A model generated the notes under the pieces. The model was not told the origin of the DNA. It was given only the letters and a program-made list of their open reading frames with translations, and made no database searches. From the NCBI GenBank assembly GCA_020025655.1, contig JAHHRR010000016.1, positions 1 through 38,734 on the forward strand: a stretch of DNA of 38,734 bases, read 5' to 3'. Shown in pieces: positions 14,670-21,690 of the stretch. Position 1 is the stretch's first letter, and each line of letters begins with the position of its first letter. Position numbers and translations under genes: made by a program. Source of the stretch: Oscillospiraceae bacterium. Its GTDB lineage: Bacteria > Bacillota > Clostridia > Oscillospirales > Oscillospiraceae.

Positions 14670-16187
14670 ATGATAAAAGATATTAAGCGTACATATTACG
14701 GAAAATGGAGTATGGCTCACAGTATACTGCTTACGGCGATGCTGTTTATGGTTATAGCTGAGAGCGTCTTTCCGCAGGTCCATAACATATCTCATTTTTT
14801 CTTCAGCCGCTATGTAATCTTTGCTGTGCTGGCTGCATATTTCATTTTCAGAGGCTTTGAGGATAAAGCCGAAGTAAAACTGCTTTTTGCATACAGCATC
14901 TGGTTTCTTATAACGAGGTTTATGAACTCGGGGCTTAACATAAGTCAGGACGAGGTATATACGTTCAACATGAGCCTGCTTATGATTATGTTTACATCCA
15001 TAGCGCTGGTTCTGACCTCAGACCGAAGAGAAAAAATCATTGCTGTGATTTGCTGGGGTTTCTGCATTTTCTACTCCGCAGCGGCCCTTTGCGCAATCTA
15101 TACCTATATTACGAGAGTTGAGCTGTTTTTGCCAAACTCACAGCAGCCTTTTACAATCGTTGATTCAAACAGAGTGCATCTGGCAGGCATTAACCCCAAT
15201 ATAATAGGGTACTGGTTTCTTGTCTGCACATTTTTAAGCCTGTATCTTTTTGCAAAATACAAAAAGCTTTATGCAAGAATTCCGTCTGCACTGATGTTTT
15301 TCATAAATCATCTGGCGATTACCGCAACTGCAAGCCGCAGCTGTGAACTGGGCTTTTCAGTTGGTATAGCAATTGTGCTGATATTCCTTATACTTAAAAA
15401 ATTGAAAAACAGAAGCAGTATCCGTATTGCACTGACTGTTATAATGTTCAGCATTATCCTTGTGCCGGCTGTGCTTCTGAGCTTTAAAGGCTCATCGTAT
15501 ATATCCGCCTTTATATATCAAAATATAGATAAAAGTGGTGCGGCTGAGCAGCTTCAGACAGAGAAAACTCAAAATCAGCTGGGGGCAGAAATGATGACAG
15601 CACAGCCCCGAATATGCACATTATCATCAAACAGCTATGCAGCAGTATTGACAGAAGAATCTGAAACGGAGTCAGCAGAAGCCGATGCGGAAGAATTTGT
15701 TGATAAAAGAGGCTTCAAAGACAGCGGACGACTGCCGCTTTTTAAGGCAGCTTTCCTCACTCTTGCACAGGAGCCGGAACGTCTGCTGAAAGGCTCAACT
15801 GACGATATGATGGATATTGCAAATATATATATCGAAAAGTATTACTATGTAAGAGGTATGACGGATTCGGTCTGCATTTATCATAATTTCCATAATTCAT
15901 TTCTCTCGGTACTTGTTTATACAGGTCTGCCCGGATTTGCAATTATGCTTGCCTTCTGCATCCTTCTTATAAGACGTATGCTTAAGGTGTATTTCTCAGG
16001 AGATGAGAGAGCAACAACAGCCGTTATAAGTCTGGCTGCATTGCTTGCGGCTATGTTCATCTACAATATGTTTGAGGCATCGATATTCTTTATAACGGAT
16101 ATACGCTCTATAATATTCTTCATCACAGCGGGGGCATTTCTGGCTTATTCCTATGAGATATGCCCGCCACGAAAAAAGAAGATATAA
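14670..16187 (+). CDS. O-antigen ligase/polymerase-like polytopic membrane protein
   Basis: The 505-residue integral membrane protein has about 11-12 hydrophobic segments. Its layout is that of the Wzy/WaaL (O-antigen ligase/polymerase) superfamily: several spans, a conserved central segment with AGINPNIIGYW and TATASRSCELGF, then a large outside loop (about residues 285-410). That loop is hydrophilic and Glu/Gln-rich and ends in the family-typical Y-H-N-F-H-N-S-F segment (CIYHNFHNSFLSVLVYTG). Such proteins join or polymerise surface glycans. It stands alone, with no glycosyltransferase cluster around it, so its substrate is unclear. It is followed by a bidirectional terminator. Confidence 0.78.
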   Translation: MIKDIKRTYYGKWSMAHSILLTAMLFMVIAESVFPQVHNISHFFFSRYVIFAVLAAYFIFRGFEDKAEVKLLFAYSIWFLITRFMNSGLNISQDEVYTFNMSLLMIMFTSIALVLTSDRREKIIAVICWGFCIFYSAAALCAIYTYITRVELFLPNSQQPFTIVDSNRVHLAGINPNIIGYWFLVCTFLSLYLFAKYKKLYARIPSALMFFINHLAITATASRSCELGFSVGIAIVLIFLILKKLKNRSSIRIALTVIMFSIILVPAVLLSFKGSSYISAFIYQNIDKSGAAEQLQTEKTQNQLGAEMMTAQPRICTLSSNSYAAVLTEESETESAEADAEEFVDKRGFKDSGRLPLFKAAFLTLAQEPERLLKGSTDDMMDIANIYIEKYYYVRGMTDSVCIYHNFHNSFLSVLVYTGLPGFAIMLAFCILLIRRMLKVYFSGDERATTAVISLAALLAAMFIYNMFEASIFFITDIRSIIFFITAGAFLAYSYEICPPRKKKI

Positions 16188-16199
16188 AAATACAAAAAA

Positions 16200-16228
16200 T
16201 AAAAGGCTGTATTTATACAGCCTTTTAT
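16200..16228. terminator. bidirectional terminator between convergent genes
   Basis: AAAAGGCTGTA (16201-16211) pairs with TACAGCCTTTT (16216-16226) over a 4-base loop. It separates the plus-strand membrane protein from the minus-strand histidine kinase. Confidence 0.88.
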
Positions 16229-16230
16229 TT

Positions 16231-17559
16231 TTATATGCTGATTGTAAATGTACTGCCCTCGCCCGGCGTACTCTGAACGCTTACTGAGCCGCCGTGAAAC
16301 TCTGCAATCTCCTTTACCATTGAAAGCCCAAGACCGCTTCCGCCGCCTGTATTTCTTGCGGGATCAGCCTGCCAGAAGCGGTTGAAGATTTTATCAATGT
16401 CCTGAGAATCTATACCGATGCCGTCATCCTTTACGGAAATTCTTACGCCTTCATCTGTTTTCTTCAGAGAAAGAAGAATGTGACCGCCGTCTTTTCCGTA
16501 TTTATATGCGTTCTGGAGAAGATTCTGCACAGCCCTTGCCATAAGAGCGGGATTGAAGCGGATTTCAATTCCCGACTGAATATCCGTCTGCAATTCTATG
16601 CCACGTTCATCCTCCGGCATAAAGTCGGCGGCGCAGGCAGGGAGAAATTCACTGAGATTGAGCTTTTCAAGCTTATATCTGTCTGTACCGTGCTGCAGGC
16701 GGGTAAGCCCCAGAAGCTGCTGCACAAGCTCAGACATTTTCTCGGTCTGCTCCTGAATAACATTTAAAGAACTTCTGAAATCCTCAGGAGTTTTATCCTT
16801 GCGTCTTGCCCTGTCACACTGGGCCAGTATTACGGTTATGGGTGTTCTGAGCTCGTGAGAGGCATCGGCAGTAAACTGCCGCTCAGCCTCAAAGGACTTT
16901 TCAAGCCTTTCAAACATCCTGTCGAAGCTCTGGCTCAGCTTTTTCATTTCGCTGGGGCCACGCCTGAGCGCTATGCGTGCGCTTAAATCGCCGCCGTCGG
17001 ATATGGAATCTGCGGCAGAAAGTATTTTGTCCATAGGACGGAAAGAGGTCCAGACTATGAGCCAGCCTCCGCCTAAAGTGAGAAGAAGGATAGACGGCAG
17101 AAGAGTAAATGTAAGCACCATAATAGTGTGCATAAGGCCGGATTTATCGGCGGAATTTACAATTCCACGTATCCATAGGCCGCTTATATCCATATCTACA
17201 TATGTGTCATAGCATAGATAGGTTTCACCGTTTGCGGAAAAGCTGCGCAGCTTATCTGCCTCAAGGGGCAGAAATTCAGAGTCTATGCCTTCAATTACTG
17301 CGCCCCGAAGTCTTTCACCTGCTTCATTATAAAATGTGCAGGAGACACCACGCTTGTAAAAATGCAGATCATCCCAGTCAAATTTTCCGTTATCAAACTC
17401 CACATCATCTGCGTTGCCCAGTACGATTTTTACAAGTCTCTCGGCAGGATCGGGTGTAACGGAAGAACCGTTGATTACAAGCACAAACACAAGAACCATG
17501 GTCGAGATAAGCATAACCATGAGGGAAAACCACAAAACAGTTCTGAGCTTAATGGACAT
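16231..17559 (-). CDS. sensor histidine kinase (two-component system)
   Basis: The 442-residue membrane sensor kinase has a first membrane span at about 9-30, an extracytoplasmic sensor domain at about 31-141, and a second span at about 144-172. A HAMP linker follows at about 173-225. The dimerisation/phosphoacceptor domain has His235 in FTADASHELRTPITVI. The ATPase domain has an N-box NLLQNAYKYG, a G1 box DDGIGID, the F-box IFNRFWQAD and a G2 box GGGSGLGLSMV. It starts three bases after the response regulator stop, so the pair forms one operon. The signal is unknown; the partner PepSY protein suggests a cell-envelope stimulus (inference). Confidence 0.93.
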   Translation of the reverse strand: MSIKLRTVLWFSLMVMLISTMVLVFVLVINGSSVTPDPAERLVKIVLGNADDVEFDNGKFDWDDLHFYKRGVSCTFYNEAGERLRGAVIEGIDSEFLPLEADKLRSFSANGETYLCYDTYVDMDISGLWIRGIVNSADKSGLMHTIMVLTFTLLPSILLLTLGGGWLIVWTSFRPMDKILSAADSISDGGDLSARIALRRGPSEMKKLSQSFDRMFERLEKSFEAERQFTADASHELRTPITVILAQCDRARRKDKTPEDFRSSLNVIQEQTEKMSELVQQLLGLTRLQHGTDRYKLEKLNLSEFLPACAADFMPEDERGIELQTDIQSGIEIRFNPALMARAVQNLLQNAYKYGKDGGHILLSLKKTDEGVRISVKDDGIGIDSQDIDKIFNRFWQADPARNTGGGSGLGLSMVKEIAEFHGGSVSVQSTPGEGSTFTISI

Positions 17560-17562
17560 AAT

Positions 17563-18234
17563 TTATTCCTCCCTTAAAACCCAGCCCTTACCCCATACTG
17601 TGTGAATAAGTTTTCTGGAAAAACCGGTGTCTACCTTTTTACGCAGATAGCCCATATAGACATCTACCACATTTGTGCCGCCCTCGTAATTGTAATTCCA
17701 AAGGTTATTCTCTATCATTTCACGGCTGAGAACAATTCCACGGTTTCGGAGCATATATTCCAGCAGCGCAAATTCTCTGGAACTCAGCTCGATGTTTTTG
17801 CCGCCTCTTGTGACGGTATGGGCAGAGCTGTCAAGGCTCAAATCCGCAACAGTAAACACATTGGAGCGGTTGCCGGTGTACTTCCTTGTCATAACGTGTA
17901 CTACTGCCATAAGCTCCTGAAAATCAAAGGGCTTTACCAAATAGTAATCTCCGCCGCTTTCAAGCCCCTCAACCCTGTCGGCAAGACTGTCTCTTGCGGT
18001 GAGAAAAAGAACCGGACTGCTGTTTCCACTCTCCCTGAGCTTGCGTACCATCTGAAGCCCGTCCATTTTCGGCATCATTATGTCCAGGATTATAACGTCA
18101 TAATCCACGCCCAGTGCATAGTCCAGAGCATCTGCTCCGTTGAAACAGCTGTCAACGCTGTACCCCTCATCCTCCATTGCTTCGGAAATGATGCGGTTTA
18201 AATGCTTCTCGTCCTCTGCTACCAGTATTCGCAT
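17563..18234 (-). CDS. response regulator, OmpR/PhoB family
   Basis: The 223-residue DNA-binding response regulator has a receiver domain (about 1-120) with acidic pocket AEDE (7-9), phosphoacceptor D51 in VIILDIMMPKMDG, and conserved Lys in YYLVKPFDF. The winged-helix effector domain (about 130-223) contains ELSSREFALLEYMLRNRG and VDVYMGYLRKKVD. ATG 18234 is chosen because GGGGTG is about 7 bases upstream; a GTG three codons earlier is less likely. It is divergent from the PepSY gene and probably regulates it and itself through the 107-base shared region. Confidence 0.94.
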   Translation of the reverse strand: MRILVAEDEKHLNRIISEAMEDEGYSVDSCFNGADALDYALGVDYDVIILDIMMPKMDGLQMVRKLRESGNSSPVLFLTARDSLADRVEGLESGGDYYLVKPFDFQELMAVVHVMTRKYTGNRSNVFTVADLSLDSSAHTVTRGGKNIELSSREFALLEYMLRNRGIVLSREMIENNLWNYNYEGGTNVVDVYMGYLRKKVDTGFSRKLIHTVWGKGWVLREE

Positions 18235-18276
18235 TTTATACACCCCGTTTCTGAGTTTTAATTTATCCGATAAAAA

Positions 18277-18325
18277 TAAGAAAGCTCTTAATACTTTTCT
18301 TAGAATAACATATTATCATAAGAGC
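18277..18325. promoter_or_regulatory. interleaved inverted repeats in the divergent two-component/PepSY control region
   Basis: TAAGAAA (18277-18283) is complementary to TTTCTTA (18296-18302), and GCTCTTA (18284-18290) to TAAGAGC (18319-18325). The arms alternate, as expected for multiple regulator sites. Direct TCTTA repeats are also visible. Plausible binding sites for the response regulator. Confidence 0.4.
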
Positions 18326-18349
18326 ATAAAGTGAAAAGGAGGAAATAAC

Positions 18350-18646
18350 ATGATATTTTACAGAAGTACGATTATAAAGAGAATAATTCTTGCAGCACTT
18401 GCTCTGCTGCTTCTTGCCGGCTTTATTTTTAAAAGCCACAGGGTACTTTATATACCTAGGGATGAAGCTCTGGAGATTGCACTTGACCATGCAGGCCTCC
18501 ATAACGAAGATATTTTTGACACTGAGATAGAATTTGAGCGGGATCTAAACAGCGCATGGTACGAAATAGAATTTAACAGCAATATGGGCGAGCATGAATA
18601 CACAATGGATGCAGAGAGCGGAGAAATACTCTTCTCTGTATGCTGA
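18350..18646 (+). CDS. small membrane-anchored PepSY-domain protein
   Basis: The 98-residue protein has an N-terminal anchor (hydrophobic residues about 11-28) and an extracytoplasmic PepSY domain: IPRDEALEIALDHAGL, then SAWYEIEFNSNMGEHEYTMDAESGEIL. PepSY domains are often inhibitors or sensors near peptidases and two-component systems. AAAAGGAGGAAAT lies just before the ATG. It is divergent from the response regulator and followed by a terminator, so it is a monocistronic target candidate of that system. Confidence 0.85.
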   Translation: MIFYRSTIIKRIILAALALLLLAGFIFKSHRVLYIPRDEALEIALDHAGLHNEDIFDTEIEFERDLNSAWYEIEFNSNMGEHEYTMDAESGEILFSVC

Positions 18647-18656
18647 AAACAGCAGT

Positions 18657-18690
18657 AAAAAAACCTCAGTGCATTGCACTGAGGTTTTTG
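18657..18690. terminator. bidirectional terminator after the PepSY and LysR genes
   Basis: AAAACCTCAGTG and CACTGAGGTTTT around a CATTG loop (18660-18688), with A- and T-runs outside. It serves the convergent PepSY (plus) and LysR (minus) genes. Confidence 0.9.
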
Positions 18691-18715
18691 TTATATGAAA
18701 TTCAGTTCTGTACAG

Positions 18716-19612
18716 TCAGGTTTTGCTGGGATACATTGAAGCCAAAACAGATTTTATGCAGCTGACGAAGTTTTTAATATTCCTGTCGTTCTGGCGCTTG
18801 TCGCTTAAAATTATTCCCAGACTTCTGCTTGCAGCAGGGGACAGGGGAAGAACTCTTACATTATTATTCATATCCTGCATGACAAGCTCCGAGAGAATAC
18901 TCACACCCAGTCCGTGCTCCACCATGGAAACAATGGCACCGTCATCAAGATTTGTGTAGCTTATACGGGGCTGAACCTTTTCAGTGCAGAGACTGAAAAC
19001 AGGATTTATATCCATATCGAAGCAGGCAGAGGGCATAAAAAACTCCTTGCCGGAGAAATCCTCAACGGGAAAAGCGGTCATTTCAGGCTGATAATTCTGC
19101 GGAACCACAGCAACCAGCGGGTCGTTTCTCAGCGGAACCCAGCTCAGCCCCTGCATGAGACTGGGCTGATAGCTGACGATTGCACAGTCAAGCACATCGC
19201 CCTTTATCCGGTCATAAATTTCTGTAATACTTCCGGCATCCATTAAAACCGCAGTTTCAGGGTACTTGGCACGAAATTCCGCCATTACCGACGGCATCCA
19301 CTGCCGGACAACACTGCTGTATGCCCCCAGACGAAGAGAACCGAAGTTTTTATGCCTGAGCTTTTCTATCTCGTCATCCAGTGTTTCGGCTGCATCCACA
19401 AGAGCCTTCATGCTCTTTTCAAGTTCTAGACCGTCGGGAGACAGGCGTACACCAAGCTTGCTGCGTACAAGAAGATTAAGCCCTGTCTCGTTTTCAAGTG
19501 CATTCATCATATGGGTAAGGCCGGACTGAGTGTAGCCCAGTTCCTCGGCGGCGGAGCTTAAACTTCCTTTTTTTACTGCGTATAAAAGCGCAGCGATTTT
19601 TTTCGTATCCAT
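18716..19612 (-). CDS. LysR-family transcriptional regulator
   Basis: The 298-residue regulator has an N-terminal winged helix-turn-helix at about 1-60 (KKGSLSSAAEELGYTQSGLTHMMNALENETG). The effector-binding domain follows at about 88-295 (FGSLRLGAYSSVVRQWMPSVMAEF onward in two lobes). It is divergent from the sodium-dependent transporter. A CTCCA-N8-TGGAG palindrome adjoins the transporter's -35 box, so the transporter is the likely target. The co-inducer is unknown and may be the transported solute. Confidence 0.92.
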   Translation of the reverse strand: MDTKKIAALLYAVKKGSLSSAAEELGYTQSGLTHMMNALENETGLNLLVRSKLGVRLSPDGLELEKSMKALVDAAETLDDEIEKLRHKNFGSLRLGAYSSVVRQWMPSVMAEFRAKYPETAVLMDAGSITEIYDRIKGDVLDCAIVSYQPSLMQGLSWVPLRNDPLVAVVPQNYQPEMTAFPVEDFSGKEFFMPSACFDMDINPVFSLCTEKVQPRISYTNLDDGAIVSMVEHGLGVSILSELVMQDMNNNVRVLPLSPAASRSLGIILSDKRQNDRNIKNFVSCIKSVLASMYPSKT

Positions 19613-19663
19613 AGCCTGTGTTCACCCTCTCATATAAAGCTATCCATGACAAAATGTAATTAC

Positions 19664-19681
19664 CTCCATAATATAGTGGAG
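19664..19681. promoter_or_regulatory. putative LysR-type operator
   Basis: CTCCA (19664-19668), 8 bases, TGGAG (19677-19681). It is a perfect inverted repeat directly upstream of the transporter -35 box, in the divergent LysR-transporter region. Confidence 0.55.
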
Positions 19682-19682
19682 T

Positions 19683-19711
19683 TTGGTAAAATGCAAGTAT
19701 AATGTTATAAT
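19683..19711 (+). promoter_or_regulatory. promoter of the sodium-dependent transporter
   Basis: TTGGTA (19683-19688), 17 bases, TATAAT (19706-19711). The transcript would carry a leader of about 150 bases. Confidence 0.7.
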
Positions 19712-19717
19712 TCGTTC

Positions 19718-19865
19718 AAGCCAAAAACAGCAGCAAGGGCCACAGGCAGTTGACGGAAGGTGCATTTCAGGTGCAGATGCTTTCATCCAAACCCTGAATA
19801 CTTTCGACAATGTCCGGAGCTCTTGCTATTTTGTTACAGGGAATCTAAAAAGTGAGGTAAAAAGT
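19718..19865 (+). promoter_or_regulatory. long structured 5' leader of the transporter mRNA
   Basis: The leader has about 150 bases without ORF conservation in its first part. A nested fold is visible: TTCAGG (about 19768-19773) with CCTGAA (about 19793-19798), enclosing GATG-CTTT-CATC. No known riboswitch signature was recognised and no intrinsic terminator precedes the gene. A cis-regulatory RNA is possible. Confidence 0.35.
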
Positions 19866-21455
19866 ATGGAAATCAAACGCAGTTCATGGGGCAGTAATTT
19901 AGGATTTCTGCTTGCTGCAATCGGCTCAGCCGTCGGGTTAGGCAACATCTGGGCCTTCCCCTTTAAAATGGGTAAAAGCGGAGGCTTCAGCTTCCTTGTA
20001 GTATATATTATACTAGCTGTTTTTGTTGGCATGGTAATTATGGTAAGTGAGCTTGCAATAGGAAGAAAAACAGGCAAGGGCGTTGTAGGCGCATATCAGC
20101 AGCTTTCAGGTAAATTCCGCTGGATAGGCTGGCTTGGACTTTTCGCTCCCTTTATCATTATGAGCTTTTATACAGTTCTTGGCGGCTACTGTCTCCAGTA
20201 TCTGTCTCTCAATCTTGCAGAGCTGAGCTTCGGCCTGAGCGACATCTACGGAACAACCATAAGCGGCGGCACCACCTTCGAGGCAATGCTTACAAATCCT
20301 CTGGGCAGCGTAATGTTTACCTTGCTGTTCATGGGAATGGCTATGATTATCGTTGCAAGCGGAGTTGACAAGGGCATTGAGAAGTTTAATAAGGTGGGTA
20401 TGCCCGCACTTTTCTTCATGCTTGTTGCAGTTATCGTAAGGTCTGTAACTCTTCCCGGTGCTGAGGAAGGCCTTAAATTTATGTTCGTACCCGGATATGC
20501 TCTGGAGGCAGGCTTTATCTCCGAAGCCCCCAGCCTTATCTCTGTTCTTGCTACCGCAGGCGGACAGATGTTCTTCTCTCTGTCTCTTGCAATGGGTGCA
20601 ATGATTACCTATGGTTCATATCTGAGCAAAAAAGAGAACCTTATTAAAAATTCCGGCGTTATCGTCGTTGCAGATACCATCGTTGCCATTATGGCAGGTC
20701 TTGCGGTTATTCCCGCAGCTGTTGCAAACGGTCTTGCAAATGGTCTTGCTCCTTCTGAGATTGCTCTGGGCGGCCCCAAGCTCCTGTTTGTGACCTTACA
20801 GGATGTTTTCAATAACATGGGTGCAGCAGGGCCTGTTTTCGGAGTTATCTTCTATATGCTGGTTCTGCTTGCAGCTATTACTTCCACTATTTCTATTCTT
20901 GAGGTCGTGTCAGCCTACTTCCTTGACAGAGCAGAGGAAAAGGGCAAGCCTGCAAACAGAAAAAAGACTGTTCTCATGGTTACGCTTGCTGTTACCGCAG
21001 AGGCTATGCTCGTTGCAATCGACGGTTTAGGCGCCAGCGGACTTTGGGTTCCGGGACAGAAGCTTTTCGGCGTTGCCATGTGGAACGACTGCTGGCTTGA
21101 CTTTATGGACTGCTGGTCTGAGGGCATTGCAATGCCTCTGGGAGCTATTCTCATGAGTCTTATGATCGGCTGGGAAATGAAATCCGATTTCATCCTCAAC
21201 GAATTACACAGCGGTGTGCGTTCAAAGTTCTTCGACGCATTCTATAAGTTCAGCATCAGGTTTGTTGTGCCGCTGGTTATGACACTGGTACTTGCAGGAC
21301 AGATGATGGACTTCTTCGGAACCGCTGAGAATATGCACATCGTAAGGCCCGTCTGCTATGGAGTTGCAGTGCTGGCACTGGGTGTGGGACTGCTTGCAGC
21401 TATCCTTCCCAAACCTGCGGGAATCCAGCCCCCTGCCAAGCCCAGTTTTGACTGA
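19866..21455 (+). CDS. sodium-dependent transporter, NSS/SNF family
   Basis: This is a neurotransmitter:sodium-symporter-type (LeuT-like) carrier that uses the Na+ gradient to import an amino acid or related solute. It has 529 residues and about 12 membrane spans. The family start is WGSNLGFLLAAIGSAVGLGNIWAFP (read in two parts), where the GSAVGLGN segment forms part of the Na+ and substrate sites. FYTVLGGYCLQY and ATAGGQMFFSLSLAMGAMITYGSY follow. ATG 19866 is preceded by GTGAGGT and matches the family start, so the 61-codon upstream extension of the open frame is not used. It is likely controlled by the divergent LysR. Confidence 0.93.
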   Translation: MEIKRSSWGSNLGFLLAAIGSAVGLGNIWAFPFKMGKSGGFSFLVVYIILAVFVGMVIMVSELAIGRKTGKGVVGAYQQLSGKFRWIGWLGLFAPFIIMSFYTVLGGYCLQYLSLNLAELSFGLSDIYGTTISGGTTFEAMLTNPLGSVMFTLLFMGMAMIIVASGVDKGIEKFNKVGMPALFFMLVAVIVRSVTLPGAEEGLKFMFVPGYALEAGFISEAPSLISVLATAGGQMFFSLSLAMGAMITYGSYLSKKENLIKNSGVIVVADTIVAIMAGLAVIPAAVANGLANGLAPSEIALGGPKLLFVTLQDVFNNMGAAGPVFGVIFYMLVLLAAITSTISILEVVSAYFLDRAEEKGKPANRKKTVLMVTLAVTAEAMLVAIDGLGASGLWVPGQKLFGVAMWNDCWLDFMDCWSEGIAMPLGAILMSLMIGWEMKSDFILNELHSGVRSKFFDAFYKFSIRFVVPLVMTLVLAGQMMDFFGTAENMHIVRPVCYGVAVLALGVGLLAAILPKPAGIQPPAKPSFD

Positions 21456-21473
21456 ATAAACTGAATAATATTA

Positions 21474-21506
21474 AAAAAGCCGCAAAGTTATGCTTTGCGG
21501 CTTTTT
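21474..21506 (+). terminator. terminator after the transporter
   Basis: A 14-pair stem AAAAAGCCGCAAAG (21474-21487) with 21493-21506, a 5-base loop and a T-run. Confidence 0.92.
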
Positions 21507-21552
21507 AACATAGACCCCTATTTGCAAAATATTGTTAATTAAATTACTTTTC

Positions 21553-21581
21553 TTGCATAAGCATATGAAGCGATATATAAT
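21553..21581 (+). promoter_or_regulatory. upstream promoter P1 of the hydrogenase locus
   Basis: TTGCAT (21553-21558), 17 bases, TATAAT (21576-21581), about 110 bases before hypF. Confidence 0.65.
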
Positions 21582-21599
21582 AAAGTAACAATATGAGTA

Positions 21600-21632
21600 A
21601 TCAAATGTAGTGAAAATTTTATCACATTTGAT
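21600..21632 (+). promoter_or_regulatory. perfect inverted repeat between the two hyp promoters
   Basis: ATCAAATGT (21600-21608), 15 bases, ACATTTGAT (21624-21632). The right arm overlaps the -35 of promoter P2. It could be an operator or, in P1 transcripts, a leader hairpin. The spacing does not fit a Crp or Fnr site. Confidence 0.55.
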
Positions 21633-21657
21633 GAAATCGGAAAATTTTGTTTAAAAT
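21628..21657 (+). promoter_or_regulatory. downstream promoter P2 of the hydrogenase locus
   Basis: TTGATG (21628-21633), 18 bases, TAAAAT (21652-21657), about 33 bases before the hypF start. Confidence 0.5.
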
Positions 21658-21690
21658 AGTGTTCTCAAAATGCTTATAGAGGTGACACTC

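Noticed and set aside
19683..19865. 61-codon N-terminal extension of the sodium-dependent transporter
   Set aside because: The extension starts in the promoter and is hydrophilic. The family begins at ATG 19866, which has a ribosome site.
19712..19865. Glycine riboswitch or T-box leader
   Set aside because: No tandem glycine aptamer signature, no T-box AGGGTGGNACCGCG element and no terminator/antiterminator pair.
21600..21632. Crp or Fnr binding site before hypF
   Set aside because: The GTGA/TCAC core has an 8-base spacer, not 6, and the outer arms do not fit TTGAT-N4-ATCAA.
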